Source: Alentia gelatinosa
Taxonomy: Eukaryota; Annelida; Polychaeta; Phyllodocida; Polynoidae
DNA length: 64,000 nucleotides
Assembly: GCA_950022655.1 (NCBI GenBank)
Contig: OX465590.1
Span: forward strand, 38,143,218 to 38,207,217
Direction: 5' to 3'
The translations under genes were made by a program, and so were the position numbers. This document shows positions 1 to 11,411 of this stretch, one piece after another. The notes beneath the pieces are model-generated. The model made no database searches, had not been told where the DNA came from, and saw only the letters and a list, made by a program, of their open reading frames with translations. The first letter of the stretch is position 1; each line of letters begins with the position of its first letter.

Positions 1-267
1 AATGAGGTTATAAAAGATTCAGAAGTATTTACCTTTAGAATATTTAATAGAGACACATCCAGGGTTTTCTGTGTATGATATCTATGGTTTCAAGAACCTC
101 CGATCACCAATATAATGACTATACACTCTCCAGACTGGAATTGAAATCTATTTTAGCTGTTGACAATGAGCAGACGTAATCAGCTGTGATTGAACCCGTT
201 AAAACCATAAAGGTAATTGGCTAGTTAGAGTCGACGGCACTGGCTGAAAATCATGTGTACTTTGAAC
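1..267. other. Unassigned intergenic DNA
   Basis: I see no coding region or repeat boundary here. A short stretch near 210-226 (AATTGGCTAGTTAGAG) resembles one near 39613-39640, which lies in a LINE-type 3' tail. This segment may therefore be retroposon-derived DNA leading into the hammerhead-like motif that follows. Confidence 0.3.
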
Positions 268-269
268 TC

Positions 270-313
270 AATTGCCTGATGAAGTCCCATCAATAGGGAC
301 GAAACGTTGCAAA
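270..313 (+). ncRNA. Hammerhead ribozyme-like motif
   Basis: The conserved hammerhead core is visible in order. CTGATGA lies at 276-282. Helix II is GTCCC (284-288) paired with GGGAC (296-300) across a 7-base loop. GAAA follows at 301-304, then CGTT. AATTGC just upstream of the core can pair imperfectly with GCAAATT just downstream to make helix I, which would put the cleavage triplet at GTT (306-308). Helix III would then be only two base pairs with no loop, so a monomer would fold badly. Hammerheads with very short helix III are known to act as dimers in newt satellite RNA, and hammerhead motifs are known from Penelope-like retroelements. The motif match is seen; activity is inference. Confidence 0.5.
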
Positions 314-482
314 TTATTAATGAAACTCCCCCTCCCCACCTCGATGTTAAATGAATCCCACAATAAAGTTTGAATACCGACATTAACTTGTCTGTTTTTT
401 TGTGGACCGTGAACCAACTTGAATTATACAAAACATGGAGAAAGACCTTTTCAAAATCCCAACCAAAAATGTTTGTTACTTA

Positions 483-799
483 AACCGGATGCCCATCTAC
501 CGATTTAGGGTTGAACGATTAATTCCCAAATCATATGGGAGTCGGTCACTTTTTTGCAGGCAAATTACGTAACCCCTCGCTCGATCCGCACACTGATAAA
601 ATCGGTGTATAGTCCACTAATCGCTGGGGGAGGGACAAAAACCAAAGAAACCGAGTGTTCACTAATCGCTGGGTAGCCTTGCCCAACTGTCCTACATCTA
701 CCGACTCCGTTAGGATGGCTCGGCTGAAACAAATTACCCTCCGTTTGTCGCCGACAAACGTACATAAATGTTCCGAAATCGGTAGATGGGCATTGGGCT
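483..799. mobile_element. PIF/Harbinger-like MITE, family P1
   Basis: Terminal inverted repeats run inward from AACCGGATGCCCATCTACCG on the left and from AGCCCAATGCCCATCTACCG on the complementary strand at the right. The element is flanked on both sides by TTA (480-482 and 800-802), the 3-bp TWA target duplication typical of PIF/Harbinger. The 317-bp length and the absence of any transposase-like ORF make it non-autonomous. Related copies lie at 1671-1841, 22296-22602 and 38934-39421. Short ORFs inside it read through repeat words and are not genes. Confidence 0.8.
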
Positions 800-965
800 T
801 TAGACTGCCAATCTCAAAAGCGTCTGTGCCGTGTAGCTGTGCAGGCCTTCTTTTTTGGCTTGTTGATAGCTGGAAACCATTCCCTTAGAAATAATGCACC
901 TTCACCCCATCTTCACGCCCACTTCGTCATCCAAGTCATCATGATGATCCTTTTGGTTATCATCC

Positions 966-1253
966 TGGGACAGTATTTCGTGACATGTCTAGATGGCGTC
1001 TGTGACACCATACAGACAGATCACAAGATGGCAGTCGATGACACACAAAGTTTCACTCACTTCTCGTAGGAATTAAGCAATGACACTTTAACATGAGTAG
1101 GGGATACATATAATCTATAATCGTTCCAAATATGAAGAAGATTGGCTACTTCGATCTTCTGATATTTGCTAGTCTCTTTCCGCTGTTGCTTGCACTGTTG
1201 GTGCCGCTGATGATTTTTGTCTAATGTCACGAGACTACTGAAACAGGTCCCTG
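966..1253. mobile_element. MITE of the GGGACC family (family C), copy 1
   Basis: The ends are inverted repeats of the form GGGAC..TTTCGTGACATGT and its complement, ending GAAACAGGTCCC. The interior carries a module (about 1058-1145) that recurs at 8942-9030 and 48789-48878 and also inside the larger family E elements. No coding capacity is seen. The target duplication could not be read with confidence, so the superfamily is left open. Confidence 0.65.
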
Positions 1254-1280
1254 GTCTGTGGTCTGGGCAAGACTGCAGAC

Positions 1281-1495
1281 CTCTTCAGAGAGGAAGGATC
1301 CTTGGCTGCATGGAGTTGTCCCCCCGTATTAACTACCATATAAGAAATTGAGTAGTCCCAGTAGCCAATGACTGCATTCGGAGCAAACCACGACCTTCAC
1401 CCTGACCTCCATATATGATATTCATAGCGCCTTGGGACGGTTCTACAGTCGAGAGTTGACCTAAAATCTAATGGGCCACAACCACCCTCTTGGTG
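1281..1495. repeat. Dispersed repeat X, plus copy
   Basis: This stretch matches the reverse complement of 13759-13975, including CATGGAGTTGTCCC, TAGCCAATGACTGCATTCG and CCTTCACCCTGACCTCC. Similarity is high but imperfect. No ends or coding capacity are recognised, so it is recorded as a dispersed repeat of unknown type. Confidence 0.6.
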
Positions 1496-1670
1496 CACAT
1501 AGATGGCTGTGCCCGCACCTTGTCAGCAACGTAGTGCGCCCTCGTCACTATTGAGCCCCAGCAAGACCCAGACAATGGATACATGGTGAGACCCTCACAG
1601 ACAATATTGGAAATTCCAGACCAATTGTGAGCCAGTAAGATGTGGATGCGGTTTACTTTTAAATCGTTAA

Positions 1671-1841
1671 AGCCCAATGCCCATCTACCGATTCCGGAAC
1701 ATTCATGTACCTTTGTCGGCGACACACAGATGGTAATTTGTCTCACCAAAGGCATCCTAACGGAGTCGGCCGTAGTCGGTAGATGTAGGACAGCTAGGCA
1801 AGGGTCAGCTCAACCCTGAATCGGTAGATGGGCATTAGGCT
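1671..1841. mobile_element. PIF/Harbinger-like MITE, family P1, short copy
   Basis: This is a 171-bp element with ends AGCCCAATGCCCATCTACCG and its near-perfect inverted partner. It is flanked by perfect TAA duplications (1668-1670 and 1842-1844). It is an internally deleted relative of the 317-bp copy at 483-799 and clearly shows the TWA target preference of the family. Confidence 0.85.
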
Positions 1842-1930
1842 TAACTAAGGCAGTAATGTTAGAATCCCTCCTTTTTTTATATACAAACCAGAAGCCACCC
1901 ATCTAGAGCTGCTAACATGTTCAATGTAAT

Positions 1931-2260
1931 TATATAGAACGTCCTGACCATGCTGTACAAGTCACAGAAGGAGATGCTATTTTACCGTTTGTACGGACCG
2001 AGGCGTTTACGCCGAGTTTCGTACAAACGGTAAATCAGCATCGAGTTCTGTGACTTGTACAAGCATGGTTGGACGTTATATATTTACTATATATCCGAAA
2101 TTTAAAGAAAATCAATTTCATTTTTCTTAAAAACCTAAATTTTAAAAAATGTGTATGGCTAGGTGGTCCGTACAGTTTTTTGTATACGTCATATATGCCA
2201 AAACGGTGCGTATTTACAGTACATATACGGCATGGGTATATAGTAAAGTGTAAAATAGTT
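1931..2260. mobile_element. Long-hairpin element, family I, copy 1
   Basis: Bases 1931-2083 form an almost complete hairpin. The outer arm CTGTACAAGTCACAGAA pairs with TTCTGTGACTTGTACAAG, the inner arm TTTACCGTTTGTACG (1981-1995) pairs with CGTACAAACGGTAAA (2020-2034), and the apex is GGCG-TTTA-CGCC. Downstream to about 2260 lies AT-rich DNA with short GTAT/ATAC-type repeats. That downstream part also matches the second copy (12889-13240), so the mobile unit is longer than the hairpin. No ORF is credible. Confidence 0.7.
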
Positions 2261-2405
2261 GCTGTGAGAAACTGTGTTCAGAAATATGTATACAAAATCG
2301 TTATAAACGTATACCGGTGGGCAGGACCATGAAAACCAACCCAATGTTAGGGCTGAAGTCCATGCTCCTTTATTGAGTTCAACCACCAAAGGTAAAAAAT
2401 GTACC

Positions 2406-2720
2406 AACAAAGATGTACAAGTTTGTGAAATGCGTCCAATGCTTCAATCAGTACAAGACAGGATAAGAAATTAGTATAAGTGTGCTATATTGTTCTTGCA
2501 AATAGTTAGATAAGCTTTTCAGAGTTTCCTATGTACAATCTTTGATTTCAGACATTGTTTTACGTTGGAGTGACCACTTGTAGCCCTTTGGATAGTCCAT
2601 TATGTGCTGATGGAAAGTTCACATGTATTTTTTACCCGTACTTACTGTAACTCTTTCAGTTCAATAAATAGAGAGAAGCTCGATATTAAAAAAAAACAAA
2701 AAAACAAAGATGTACAAGTT
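2406..2720 (+). mobile_element. 5'-truncated retroposon (family R) with 18-bp target duplication
   Basis: The 18-bp duplication AACAAAGATGTACAAGTT is present at 2406-2423 and 2703-2720. It encloses a 279-bp insert ending in an A-rich tail with an AATAAA-type signal. This is a classic LINE-mediated insertion on the plus strand. The insert shares blocks (a GTTGGAGTG core, then TTCACATGT, then an AATAA-AGAGAAG tail) with copies near 16960-17175 and 56305-56846. No protein is encoded in what remains. Confidence 0.8.
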
Positions 2721-2933
2721 CATAAGACTCAATAAAGAAACTTGATAAAAAAAAAATTAGGCTGGCACTTCATAGCGTAACAGAGACCAATCGTACAACA
2801 CTCACCGTCAGCCAACAGAGAGTGTCTCATCCTCAGAGGGGGTTGGTTGACATTGTCAGGTCACCTGGCACATTCCTGTTTCACTGCACGAACACCCCCA
2901 CTTATTTCATATATATGCCACTGTGTAAGTGTC

Positions 2934-3181
2934 TTTATCCTACCCCTAATAAGAAAAGCCATAGGTTTAACATTGACTCAGTGTATTTGACATAGCGTTG
3001 GATAAAGTGTTATTTATGCACCAAGGTGAATAAAAAAAACGGACCAATCAGGGACGAGGTAATGGAAGTAGATCCAGCAGCATTGATAAATGCGGTCATC
3101 CTCCGATGAGTGTCAACACTCTGCTAACATGGATAATTACAAAGTTTTCTCTGTATACCGGTGATATGGGGTAGGATAAAT
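2934..3181. mobile_element. Fold-back element, family H, copy 1
   Basis: It begins TTTATCCTACCCCTAATA and then carries the head motif CCATAGGTTTAACATT. It ends in the inverted form GGGGTAGGATAAA. The interior contains GGACCAATCAG, shared with the copy at 34065-34320. No coding capacity is seen. Confidence 0.6.
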
Positions 3182-3520
3182 ACAAAACCAAACTCAAGTT
3201 AGCCTTGTCAATGTTTAAACCACTCTGGTCAGGTCTGCTACTCACTACACTCGGCTAATGCCTCGTGTAGTAATACACGACCTGCCCATCATGGCATAAA
3301 CATTGACAAGGCTAACTCTCGTTTGGATTCTACTAATTATTATCCACCTAATACAAAGTGTCCATAGAAAACACAGACGTGGACACACCCGGCGCATATG
3401 AATATGTTGTTTGCTGTGGGTGTCGCATATGGAAAAATAGTGCATATATGGAAAAATAGTGCATAACTAAAACAAACTAATATCGACATGCCACTTGTCT
3501 AGAAAAGGTGGAAAATAAAT

Positions 3521-3664
3521 ACAATATAGACTGGTTTCAGATAAAGGCAGTTGTATGCTCCTCGGAGTTGACTCTACGCAATATCCTTGCATACGCTTGG
3601 ATATTACTGCACGTCAACTCCTCGGAGCATATGGCCGCTTGTATCTGAAACCAATCAATATTGT
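3521..3664. repeat. Long hairpin, family J
   Basis: Two arms of about 65 bp face each other across a loop of roughly 12 bases. ACTGGTTTCAGAT...CTCCTCGGAGTTGAC...AATATCC pairs with GGATATT...GTCAACTCCTCGGAG...ATCTGAAACCAAT. Related words (GGTTTCAGAT next to an ACAATATT-type sequence) recur near 40470-40560, so it is probably a mobile fold-back unit. Confidence 0.6.
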
Positions 3665-4720
3665 GTATGTATCCGATGTATATTGACTCATTTTTATATG
3701 TATATGTCCATATTGCGGGCCAGCATATGTGGCATGTACAATACTGTTTTTTCCTGTATACGGAAGCGTAATGGTTGTATTTGCCACCAAGCATATATGA
3801 GAAGAAATATCCTAGGCGCAACATGTATATGCTGGTCATATATAAATCATATACGTTTGGCATATATACTTGTATGTATACTGATAAAAAAAAGTTTTAA
3901 AAAAGATTCGCCATCTGACCGCCTTGCCCCTGGGACCTGGTGTACCCACTTTCAAGTTCTGACCACTGACAACTTGTTAAAAAACCCTCCAAAACCCCCC
4001 TGCCTTACGCCTTACACTGCGCGAAAACCACCAGTTTATATATGTATACACCCGGCGTATATAGGTATAATTTTGCATAAACAAGGTAGTCCTATTTTCC
4101 GTTGTGTATACGCCTCATCTATAGACGTGTAAAATGTATACGACTCACGTATACATGTCCCACACACGATATTTCTCTTCATATACGCGCAGTGTTACGT
4201 ATACATATGTAAATCAGGTTTCTTTCATGCTGTGTATGGTATGGCCAAGGACGTATCTTGAAATTACATTCCATGTACATTCTCATAATGAGCAATGAAG
4301 CTTATGAGCACATTTCCTCAATATGTCAGTAAGCTCATTGATCTATAAATATGGCTGCATGTAAAGTACCTAGATAACGAGCTTCTGCATACCTGGCATA
4401 AATCACTAGAAGAGGAACTAGGAGGTGTGCATTCCCAATACAGCAGGTGTTTCACGAGTCGGTTATCATCTCAAACTTATGTAAAATCCATATTCATTAT
4501 CTTTAAAAAAAAAGAGGAAATTTTCAGAGTTGTTGGTTTATGATAGTTTTTAGCATCTATTGTGTTCTATCCGAAATCCATTGTTAACTGAAAGGTAGTG
4601 TACATTATTTATTAATATTACAGCACGAAATATATACTTCAAGTCATTCATGTTGCCTCAGAACAAAGAACAAAGAACCAGCACCTGAAAATACCAAGGT
4701 GGAAATATTGCATAACTGGA
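3665..4720. other. AT-rich intergenic DNA with repeated GTATAC-type words
   Basis: The stretch has many copies of GTATAC, TATACG and CATATATG in both orientations. This keeps some frames open by chance and gives a 181-codon ORF with no recognisable protein features. No element boundaries are visible. It may be an old relative of the family I downstream region. Confidence 0.35.
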
Positions 4721-4726
4721 GCATAA

Positions 4727-5261
4727 AGCTGGGCCCCCACCTACCACGATGGTCTATGACATACTCCCCGATGGCTACGATTTAAAATGTCCAAATCGTA
4801 GCCTATCGGAAGGTCCCAGAATCATAGACCTATGTCGTGGTCGGGAAGGCAGTAGTAGAGGGAAACTATGTTCCGGTGAGCAAAAGTTCAAAGTTACGAG
4901 GAAATTACTACCCAAGGCGTCAGCCTTACCAAGTAGCTTTGACTTTTGGTACTTGGTTTCCCTATTCCTATATACCTTCAAATATCGATAAAATGCTTAA
5001 TTCTTTACCTGAAACACTTCTGAAGCAAATGGCCACCCTTATCGAGTAACCACAACAGCTATTGTTTCGTCCCGCTGCTGTATTGTATCACGTGATCCGA
5101 GCGGGACGAAAACGTCAGAGTGGGACGAAAACATGAGAGCAGGACGAAAACGTCAACCTCGACACATAACTTATTTTTAATGCACCCCCCAGCAGCGGTA
5201 TGTAACTCTAGTTAGTTTAGGGCCTACTGGGACCAGAATCGTGATAGGTGGGGGCCCGGCT
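4727..5261. mobile_element. PIF/Harbinger-like MITE, family P2, copy 1
   Basis: The ends are AGCTGGGCCCCCACCTACC and the complement of GGTGGGGGCCCGGCT, flanked by perfect TAA duplications (4724-4726 and 5262-5264). The 535-bp interior repeats words such as CGATNGTCTA and ATCGGGAGGT. It also holds a small cluster of GGGACGAAAACG-type repeats at about 5095-5155. No transposase is encoded. Confidence 0.85.
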
Positions 5262-5264
5262 TAA

Positions 5265-6744
5265 AGAGATACTTGATATTGGACTCCCTTTGCTTGGTTA
5301 GCAGTAACTTTGCTCGTTATGTATGGGTGTTTGTATTGGTGCGTTGCTTGATGGGGCAGCTGCGCGCTTATACAGAAAATGATTGATGGTGTCTTGCAAA
5401 TGGAAAGTGTCTGAAATGATTGGTTTCTGGGGAGTGATCATCAATTTATATCATTACCCATCAGATCTCCTCCCGGTATGATACTGAATGAGCCGACCTA
5501 AGGTGTTACCAAACGTGGTGTGTATAGCATATATCTCATTTGGATCCGTTTCTGAGATGTCCGTGGATAATAGATCAATTTTGGGTTCTATTGTTATACA
5601 GAAATAGGGTTATTGATGTATGTGATAAATACGCGGTAGAAATTAATGATCAGATGAAACAATGCCAAAGACAGAGGCTCATCTTTATCATTAATTTTAC
5701 CAAAAATTGTAGAGACACAGTATTCTTGTTTTCGCATTACCATGTACCTCAAAATAGCCATTTGGCACCTTCCCCCCATAGTTCTTTATTTATTTATTTT
5801 TTCTGAGCAAAAACTGTATTCATTCATTTGACATCAAATTACATTCAAATTACATTCAAATATCTGAGATGGACTTTTCTCTGTTAAAAACATAATATAA
5901 GACCTGTGGTCAGAGTGTTTTGCTTTCTTTTAAAAAAATTTTATGATGAAAATAAAACTAATCTTACCTAATGTCTGACTGATAATTTTCTTATTGCCTT
6001 GGAGAGGATTGCCACCCTTTTCAGTAGTTCAGGTATAAATTAACCTTTGATGTGACAGTCTATAATCTTTAAATGCATAATACAGTCATTTCAAGCATCA
6101 TCAATGAAAAAAAACCACCTCAGGGTGGTAAAAAAGAAGTCCACACCGTCAAATCTAAATCGTTTCAAAAAACTATATACAGCATTGTTCATATATTTAT
6201 CTTCTATTTGTTGTAGCTCTTAATGCTTCAGCTAATCTGGATCTGAGATCAACAATTTTTATACCTTATATAGCCTTGCTACATTTCAGATCTAACCTTT
6301 GCCACTTCAAGAGAGAGTCTTAATACATTTTATCTTAGTGGATTGATGCAAAATTCTTGGCTATAATACATTGTTCAACTCTTGATACCTTTCCTCTTAT
6401 AAATTTAAGTTGATAATCTAAGCCAACATTAATTAACCACTAGAGAATTCCAAAGGAAATACACTTTACACACAGACATTACACAACTGGAGGAAAGAAA
6501 GACTTTTCCAACCGAAAATGAAGACTTAACATTTGCAAATACATTTGACAATACAACCCTTGGTCATTATGGTCTTAGACATTGGGTTTTACCTCCTTTT
6601 TTTAAAAGGCTTTCCATAGGTTTTCTAGGAAACCAAATCTGTGGTACAAATTTTCCAAAGTACAGACATACCTCTCAACCATCATTCTTTGTTTGAGCTC
6701 CTGCACAAAGGCTAGAACTTCAAGATTGTTATTATAGAATAGTT
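5265..6744. other. Unassigned AT-rich DNA
   Basis: I recognise no gene, RNA or clear repeat. Positions 6440-6744 may include 3' untranslated sequence of the minus-strand LINE fragment that starts at 6746, but no poly(A)/poly(T) boundary is evident. Short ORFs here have no family features. Confidence 0.3.
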
Positions 6745-6745
6745 T

Positions 6746-7925
6746 CTATCGATGGATATACATCTTGGCATAAATTATGATATAGTTCAACATTCTGTTC
6801 CTTTTACTCTTTAAGTGATTCGTTATACCAAATATAATATCTACTGTTGTTAAATCAGAGAAGTCCACTCTTAATACATTCCTGAGCCATCGCCATAGTG
6901 ATGCCCAGAATGATTTGGTTATTCTACATTCAACAAGAAAGTGTATGATATCATCTTTCTGCACAAAATAGTTGCATTCCTGTGACTCTACAATTTTCCG
7001 CTTAGCCAGATAGTTATTACATGTGATCGTCATACTTAAAATCCTGTACTGAAGAGATTGAGCTTTAGTCTCTGGTTGATTGAAAGGGTAGTTCATAAAT
7101 AGTTTCCCATAATTTGTAATCCTGCTCCATCTCTGGGTATATTTTTCCCCACCTCACTCTTCCTGATGGAAACCTTGCTATTCTATCTAACAGAATATTG
7201 CAAATTCTTTTGCTTTGTGATTCTAGGATGTTTATTGGATTTTCTGCTGGAATTCTGAATAGTATTTCATCTCTATCTAGGTTCCCTTCAGGTTCAAGGC
7301 TCCTCAGAGATGGTATGGATGACCTTAAGCTTAAAACATCAAGGAAGCCAATCTTGGTACCATATTTGCTATTAATTTCCAGATGTGACATCATTCTTTC
7401 CTCTTTCAAAAGATGTTTAATTTGTATGATACCCTTCTTTTTCATGATTTTCATTGTAGATTGGTTGAGATTTGTCTAAATTAATACATTTCCCCATAAA
7501 GCCTCATTACAAAATTCAATATCATCTCTGGGTGGAGTGTTATAACATTTTCCCCAGTTTATGAAAATACTTCTATAGAAGTCACTCTGGACTGGTAGTT
7601 AATGCTTGTGGCTCTTGCGTAGAAAGAAGTAGAAGTTGGACACTTCTAATTCAATCATTTCTTTGAAAAGGAATGTCCAATTGGACCATTCCTGGTGAAC
7701 CAGCCTCTTGACCCACTGAATCTGAGCCGTTTGGACCATGAGCTTAAGATCTAACAATTTCAGACCACCATCCTTTGTATTTAAGATCAAAGTTTTATAA
7801 GCAATTTTAGCTGAACCCCCTCTCCACAAGAAGGATAGTTCTTTATTGACAAATAGGGTAGACTTATATAGTTGATTTCTTGCATTTGAATCAAACCGTT
7901 GGCAAATAAAGAGGCCATTAGTATC
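6746..7925 (-). pseudogene. L1/Tx1-like LINE, decayed C-terminal half of ORF2
   Basis: Read on the minus strand, fragments in more than one frame resemble the region downstream of the RT core in L1/Tx1-type proteins. They run in the right order: FLWRGGSAKI...NTKDGGLKLLDL (around 7830-7700), a WGN-type block (around 7500), LRSSIPSLRS (around 7310), and a terminal zinc-binding block with CNYF...HFLVECRITKSFW (around 6960-6880). The RT and endonuclease domains are absent, so the copy is 5'-truncated near 7925. At least one in-frame stop and several frame breaks show it is dead. The clade call rests on motif memory. Confidence 0.65.
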
Positions 7926-8844
7926 GATCCGCCGCTGTACAGTTGGTCTACATTGCCAGGCCTACACTATTTATACAGTGTTGAGATATGTGATATCACA
8001 TCTACACATACATTGTAATCTTGAGGTTTTGTCCACGCCTCGTCCCTGTTGTACGGCCATAAATACGACATGGCTTAGATCTCGGCGTTATACATAGGAT
8101 AAAATGATATTGTTTTCGGACGTCTGAATGCTCCGTCAAATCTGATGTTTTTGGGGGTTTTTTTTCCTTAGGCACATTCAAATGTAAATTGGGTTTTCAA
8201 TGAGCCTACTTTTATAGGCGACATCAGCGCAACGCTTTTCAAACAAGAATCTGTCTTGCCATATTGCTAACAAAATAGTATTACCAAATCAATAAAAGAA
8301 ATGCATGTTAATGATATGTGATGAAATGATTTTTCTTCAAACAGTAGAAGGTAAGAGTCAATGTACATGCTTCCCTTTAGATAGATCACTACATTCTAGA
8401 AGCTATACTCACAATTTCATTTCACATTCAATATGTCCACAAGCGATATAACAATAGTAATTTAAATTTGTATATCATATATACATTGTTATGACCAGGG
8501 TCACTGTTTACTCAGACCCTGTGATGGTATCACATCATAATTTATCATATATCTGTACCAGAGTTTTTACATGCTTCTTAAATGCATATTTGGTTGGTTC
8601 TTCCATTAATTCTCTAGCTTGGGCGTTTCATAGTTTGGGACCTCTATATTCCAGGGATTTTTTTGGGTAAAATTGACCGATTTAGGGTAAAATTATGTTG
8701 CCTACCCGAACTTAAATTTCTTGTATTTTGTGATATCTCCGCTTGGTCGTTTTGAGTATCCAGTTCTCTTTGATCGAGGTCTGTAACGTCTATACCATCT
8801 AATGGTGTCAGCTCTTGTCTACGCTTAGACAAGGGTTTGACACC
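7926..8844. other. Unassigned intergenic DNA
   Basis: No coding region or repeat with clear ends is seen. The sequence is AT-rich and its short ORFs, including an 84-codon one near 8644-8898, lack family features. The last part runs into the GGGACC MITE. Confidence 0.3.
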
Positions 8845-9143
8845 AGGGACCTGTTTCAGTAGTTTCGTGACATGTCTAGATGGCGTCTGTGATACCATAC
8901 GGACAGATCACAAGATTGCAATCGATGACACAGAGTTTCACTCACTTCTCATAGGAATTAAACAATGACACTTTAAGATGAGTAAGGGATACATCTAATC
9001 TATAATCGTTCCAAATATGAATAAGATTGGCCACTTTGATCTTCTGATATTTGCTAGTCGTTTTCTGATGTTGTTTGCACTGTTGGTGCCGCTGTTGATG
9101 TCTGTCTAGGCCTAATGTCACGAGACTACTGAAACAGGTCCCA
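8845..9143. mobile_element. MITE of the GGGACC family (family C), copy 2
   Basis: Long terminal inverted repeats are visible: GGGACCTGTTTCAGTAGTTT at the left and the matching complement ending GAAACAGGTCCC at the right. The middle contains the family module at about 8942-9030. At roughly 299 bp it has the same length as the copy at 48690-48990 and no coding capacity. Confidence 0.75.
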
Positions 9144-11411
9144 GTTGCATGTACCTGTTCAACAGTGTGCACCATAGCCCCGTCATCCAAAATTATTATC
9201 CCCAGGGTCCGGTTCTTCAGTCTCTCTGTTTAAAGTTATCTATCCACATTAATTGTAAACTTTGACATGTAACCTTTCGTGTGACTTGGATATATAATCA
9301 CCTTTGAAATATTGTTTTCCAGTCCGGATTTGTAATCCTATAATGGAAGACTACCTACTTCCCAGGTGAATTATATGTAAATTAAAAAAAAGAGAATCTG
9401 TATTTGGATCTGTATCTCAGATCCTATTTATTGATCTGCTTTATCTTCCTCTTCTGCGTAAGATGAACCACCAATGACAGACTGCCGAATGATTATATCC
9501 TTTTTTTTAGATGAGCTTAGTTCTTTTATTTTCGGAATATGTGCAACGCAGTACATTTCTTTACATGACAATGCTTTACTTCATATCCAAGTTCGTATTT
9601 TTTATTCTATTTGAAAGAAAATTATCATTATCCAAAACATCAATCTTGTTTAAATAGAATTGTTTTCATTCTCTTGGTTGATGCGAATAAACTTTCACTA
9701 ACGTATGTTCTTATGTGTAAGCAAAGGATGTCTAAACATGAAGCTCAAAAACCTTTAAGCTATACACCCAACAATGCCATGTCAAGTTATTATAAATTTA
9801 AACTTTATACATTCATCTGCTTTTGAGTTAAGTATTTTAGATAAAAACTGTTGAGTATTGGCGTCAAATTGTCCAATGTGGATGACGGTCTTCGTAAGTT
9901 AAGGAGGGCCAACTAAGAGAGGTCATAAGAATCATAATGAGAAAGTGATAACCCATTATCTTACCCCTGGTATTTTTGTCCCATAGGCTTAACATTGGAA
10001 ACTGGTTCTTCATGCCCCTACGAGTATTGTAGTCCGTTATTCATAGTCTATATCCGGTGCAATATCCATTCTTTTAGTGTGTACAGGGGTGAGATGAATA
10101 CAAAGAGCACCTCGTTTTGGCCAAAGAAGTAATTCTCCAACTCGTTTGAATGTTACGTGATATTCACTCAGCTGTCACCTTGTTCATATCACTACACATT
10201 GAACTCGTAGAGAAGGACAACTTTGCCGAAAACTCATTGGTTTCTTCTTTAATGTACGCGTTAATTCTTGGTAAATTTCAATATATATATATAGAAGAGG
10301 TGGTGGATATCAAATAAGTAAAATCCCTGCATCTATATTCTCATGGTTAGAACATGACTTTGAATTTATGCTCCAGAACGTGGCTTCCTCCAGAGTGAGA
10401 GGGTCTGGAGTGTTTGTGACTGTCCCTGTGTGACGCAAAGTGACAATGTCCCCTCCCGGCCGGGACTTTCTTACCTCGCACAGTACATTATTGATGGCCT
10501 TGTCAAGGAGGGACAGGGGTTCCTAATCCCTACACTTCTACCTCGTAATAATAGGAGAAAACTGGTTTAGGAGTTCGGGAGCTACGTCTAATAAGCGCCC
10601 GTTTGCTTAGGGTCCAGTGTCAGCGAGAGAATGGTGAGCGTTCCATCGATGTCCTTAAATTAAAAGAAGCGTGTAAAAAGCTGGGCCCTGTCGCCAGGAG
10701 GATGAAAGTCCTTGTGTAGCATCACGGAAGTGGAGGACAAAGGGGGGAGAGTGAAGATGTGCTGGGAGATTAAACAATGTAGCATACAGATACAAGAGGT
10801 AGCTGACAATGAAGAATTCTTTTCTGCTCCAAGGATGTTCGCTAATTAGGAATTTCAACAAAGCTAACGAAATTATGAAATGCAAAGAGTGGAGAATCAT
10901 ATTCATTAGCGATCATGCTTTGCCAGGCTCTTACAACATCCATCAATTACGTAATTTATGTTTCGTGAAATATATTTCGTGATACTTATGAAGTATTTGT
11001 GGTTAATTTTCTATTCCCATTCTAATATGTAGGCAGGGTCATGAAAATCAACTTTTACAGTTGAGACCAACGCCTTCTTTACTGTCTCCGCTATAAAACC
11101 TTTTTTCTTTTCTTTTTCTACCAGCAAGTAATTCACCAAAAACTGGTGGTCTTCCATTACAGCGTACAGCAGTCCAGGTATAAGACAGTCAGAAATATAC
11201 ATAATTTTATGGTAATTATATAATCATAGTAATAGAGAGTTGTACATAACAAGTGCGCAGTAGACAGTGAGGGATCTCCTCTCATATACAACTAGTTAGT
11301 GAGTTTGGTTGATGAGATGAAATGAGTGAGTAGTTGTATGACAAAAATGTAAGAGTTGTAGAGTTTTATAAGGTATCTAGTCCAGCAATTGCGCGTTTGA
11401 AACTTGCCTAA
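9144..11411. other. Intergenic DNA with fold-back remnants
   Basis: A truncated head of the G/H fold-back group is present at about 9957-10030 (CTTACCCCTGGTAT..., then CCATAGGCTTAACATTGG). A second remnant at about 10162-10250 (CACTCAGCTGTCACCTTGTTCATATC) resembles 55895-55935. A moderately GC-rich stretch lies at about 10380-10640 without recognised genes. The rest is AT-rich and unassigned. Confidence 0.4.

Noticed and set aside
3587..4132. 181-codon plus-strand ORF
   Set aside because: It is biased toward I, Y and C from TATAC/ATATG words, runs over a hairpin arm and has no domain or homologous look.
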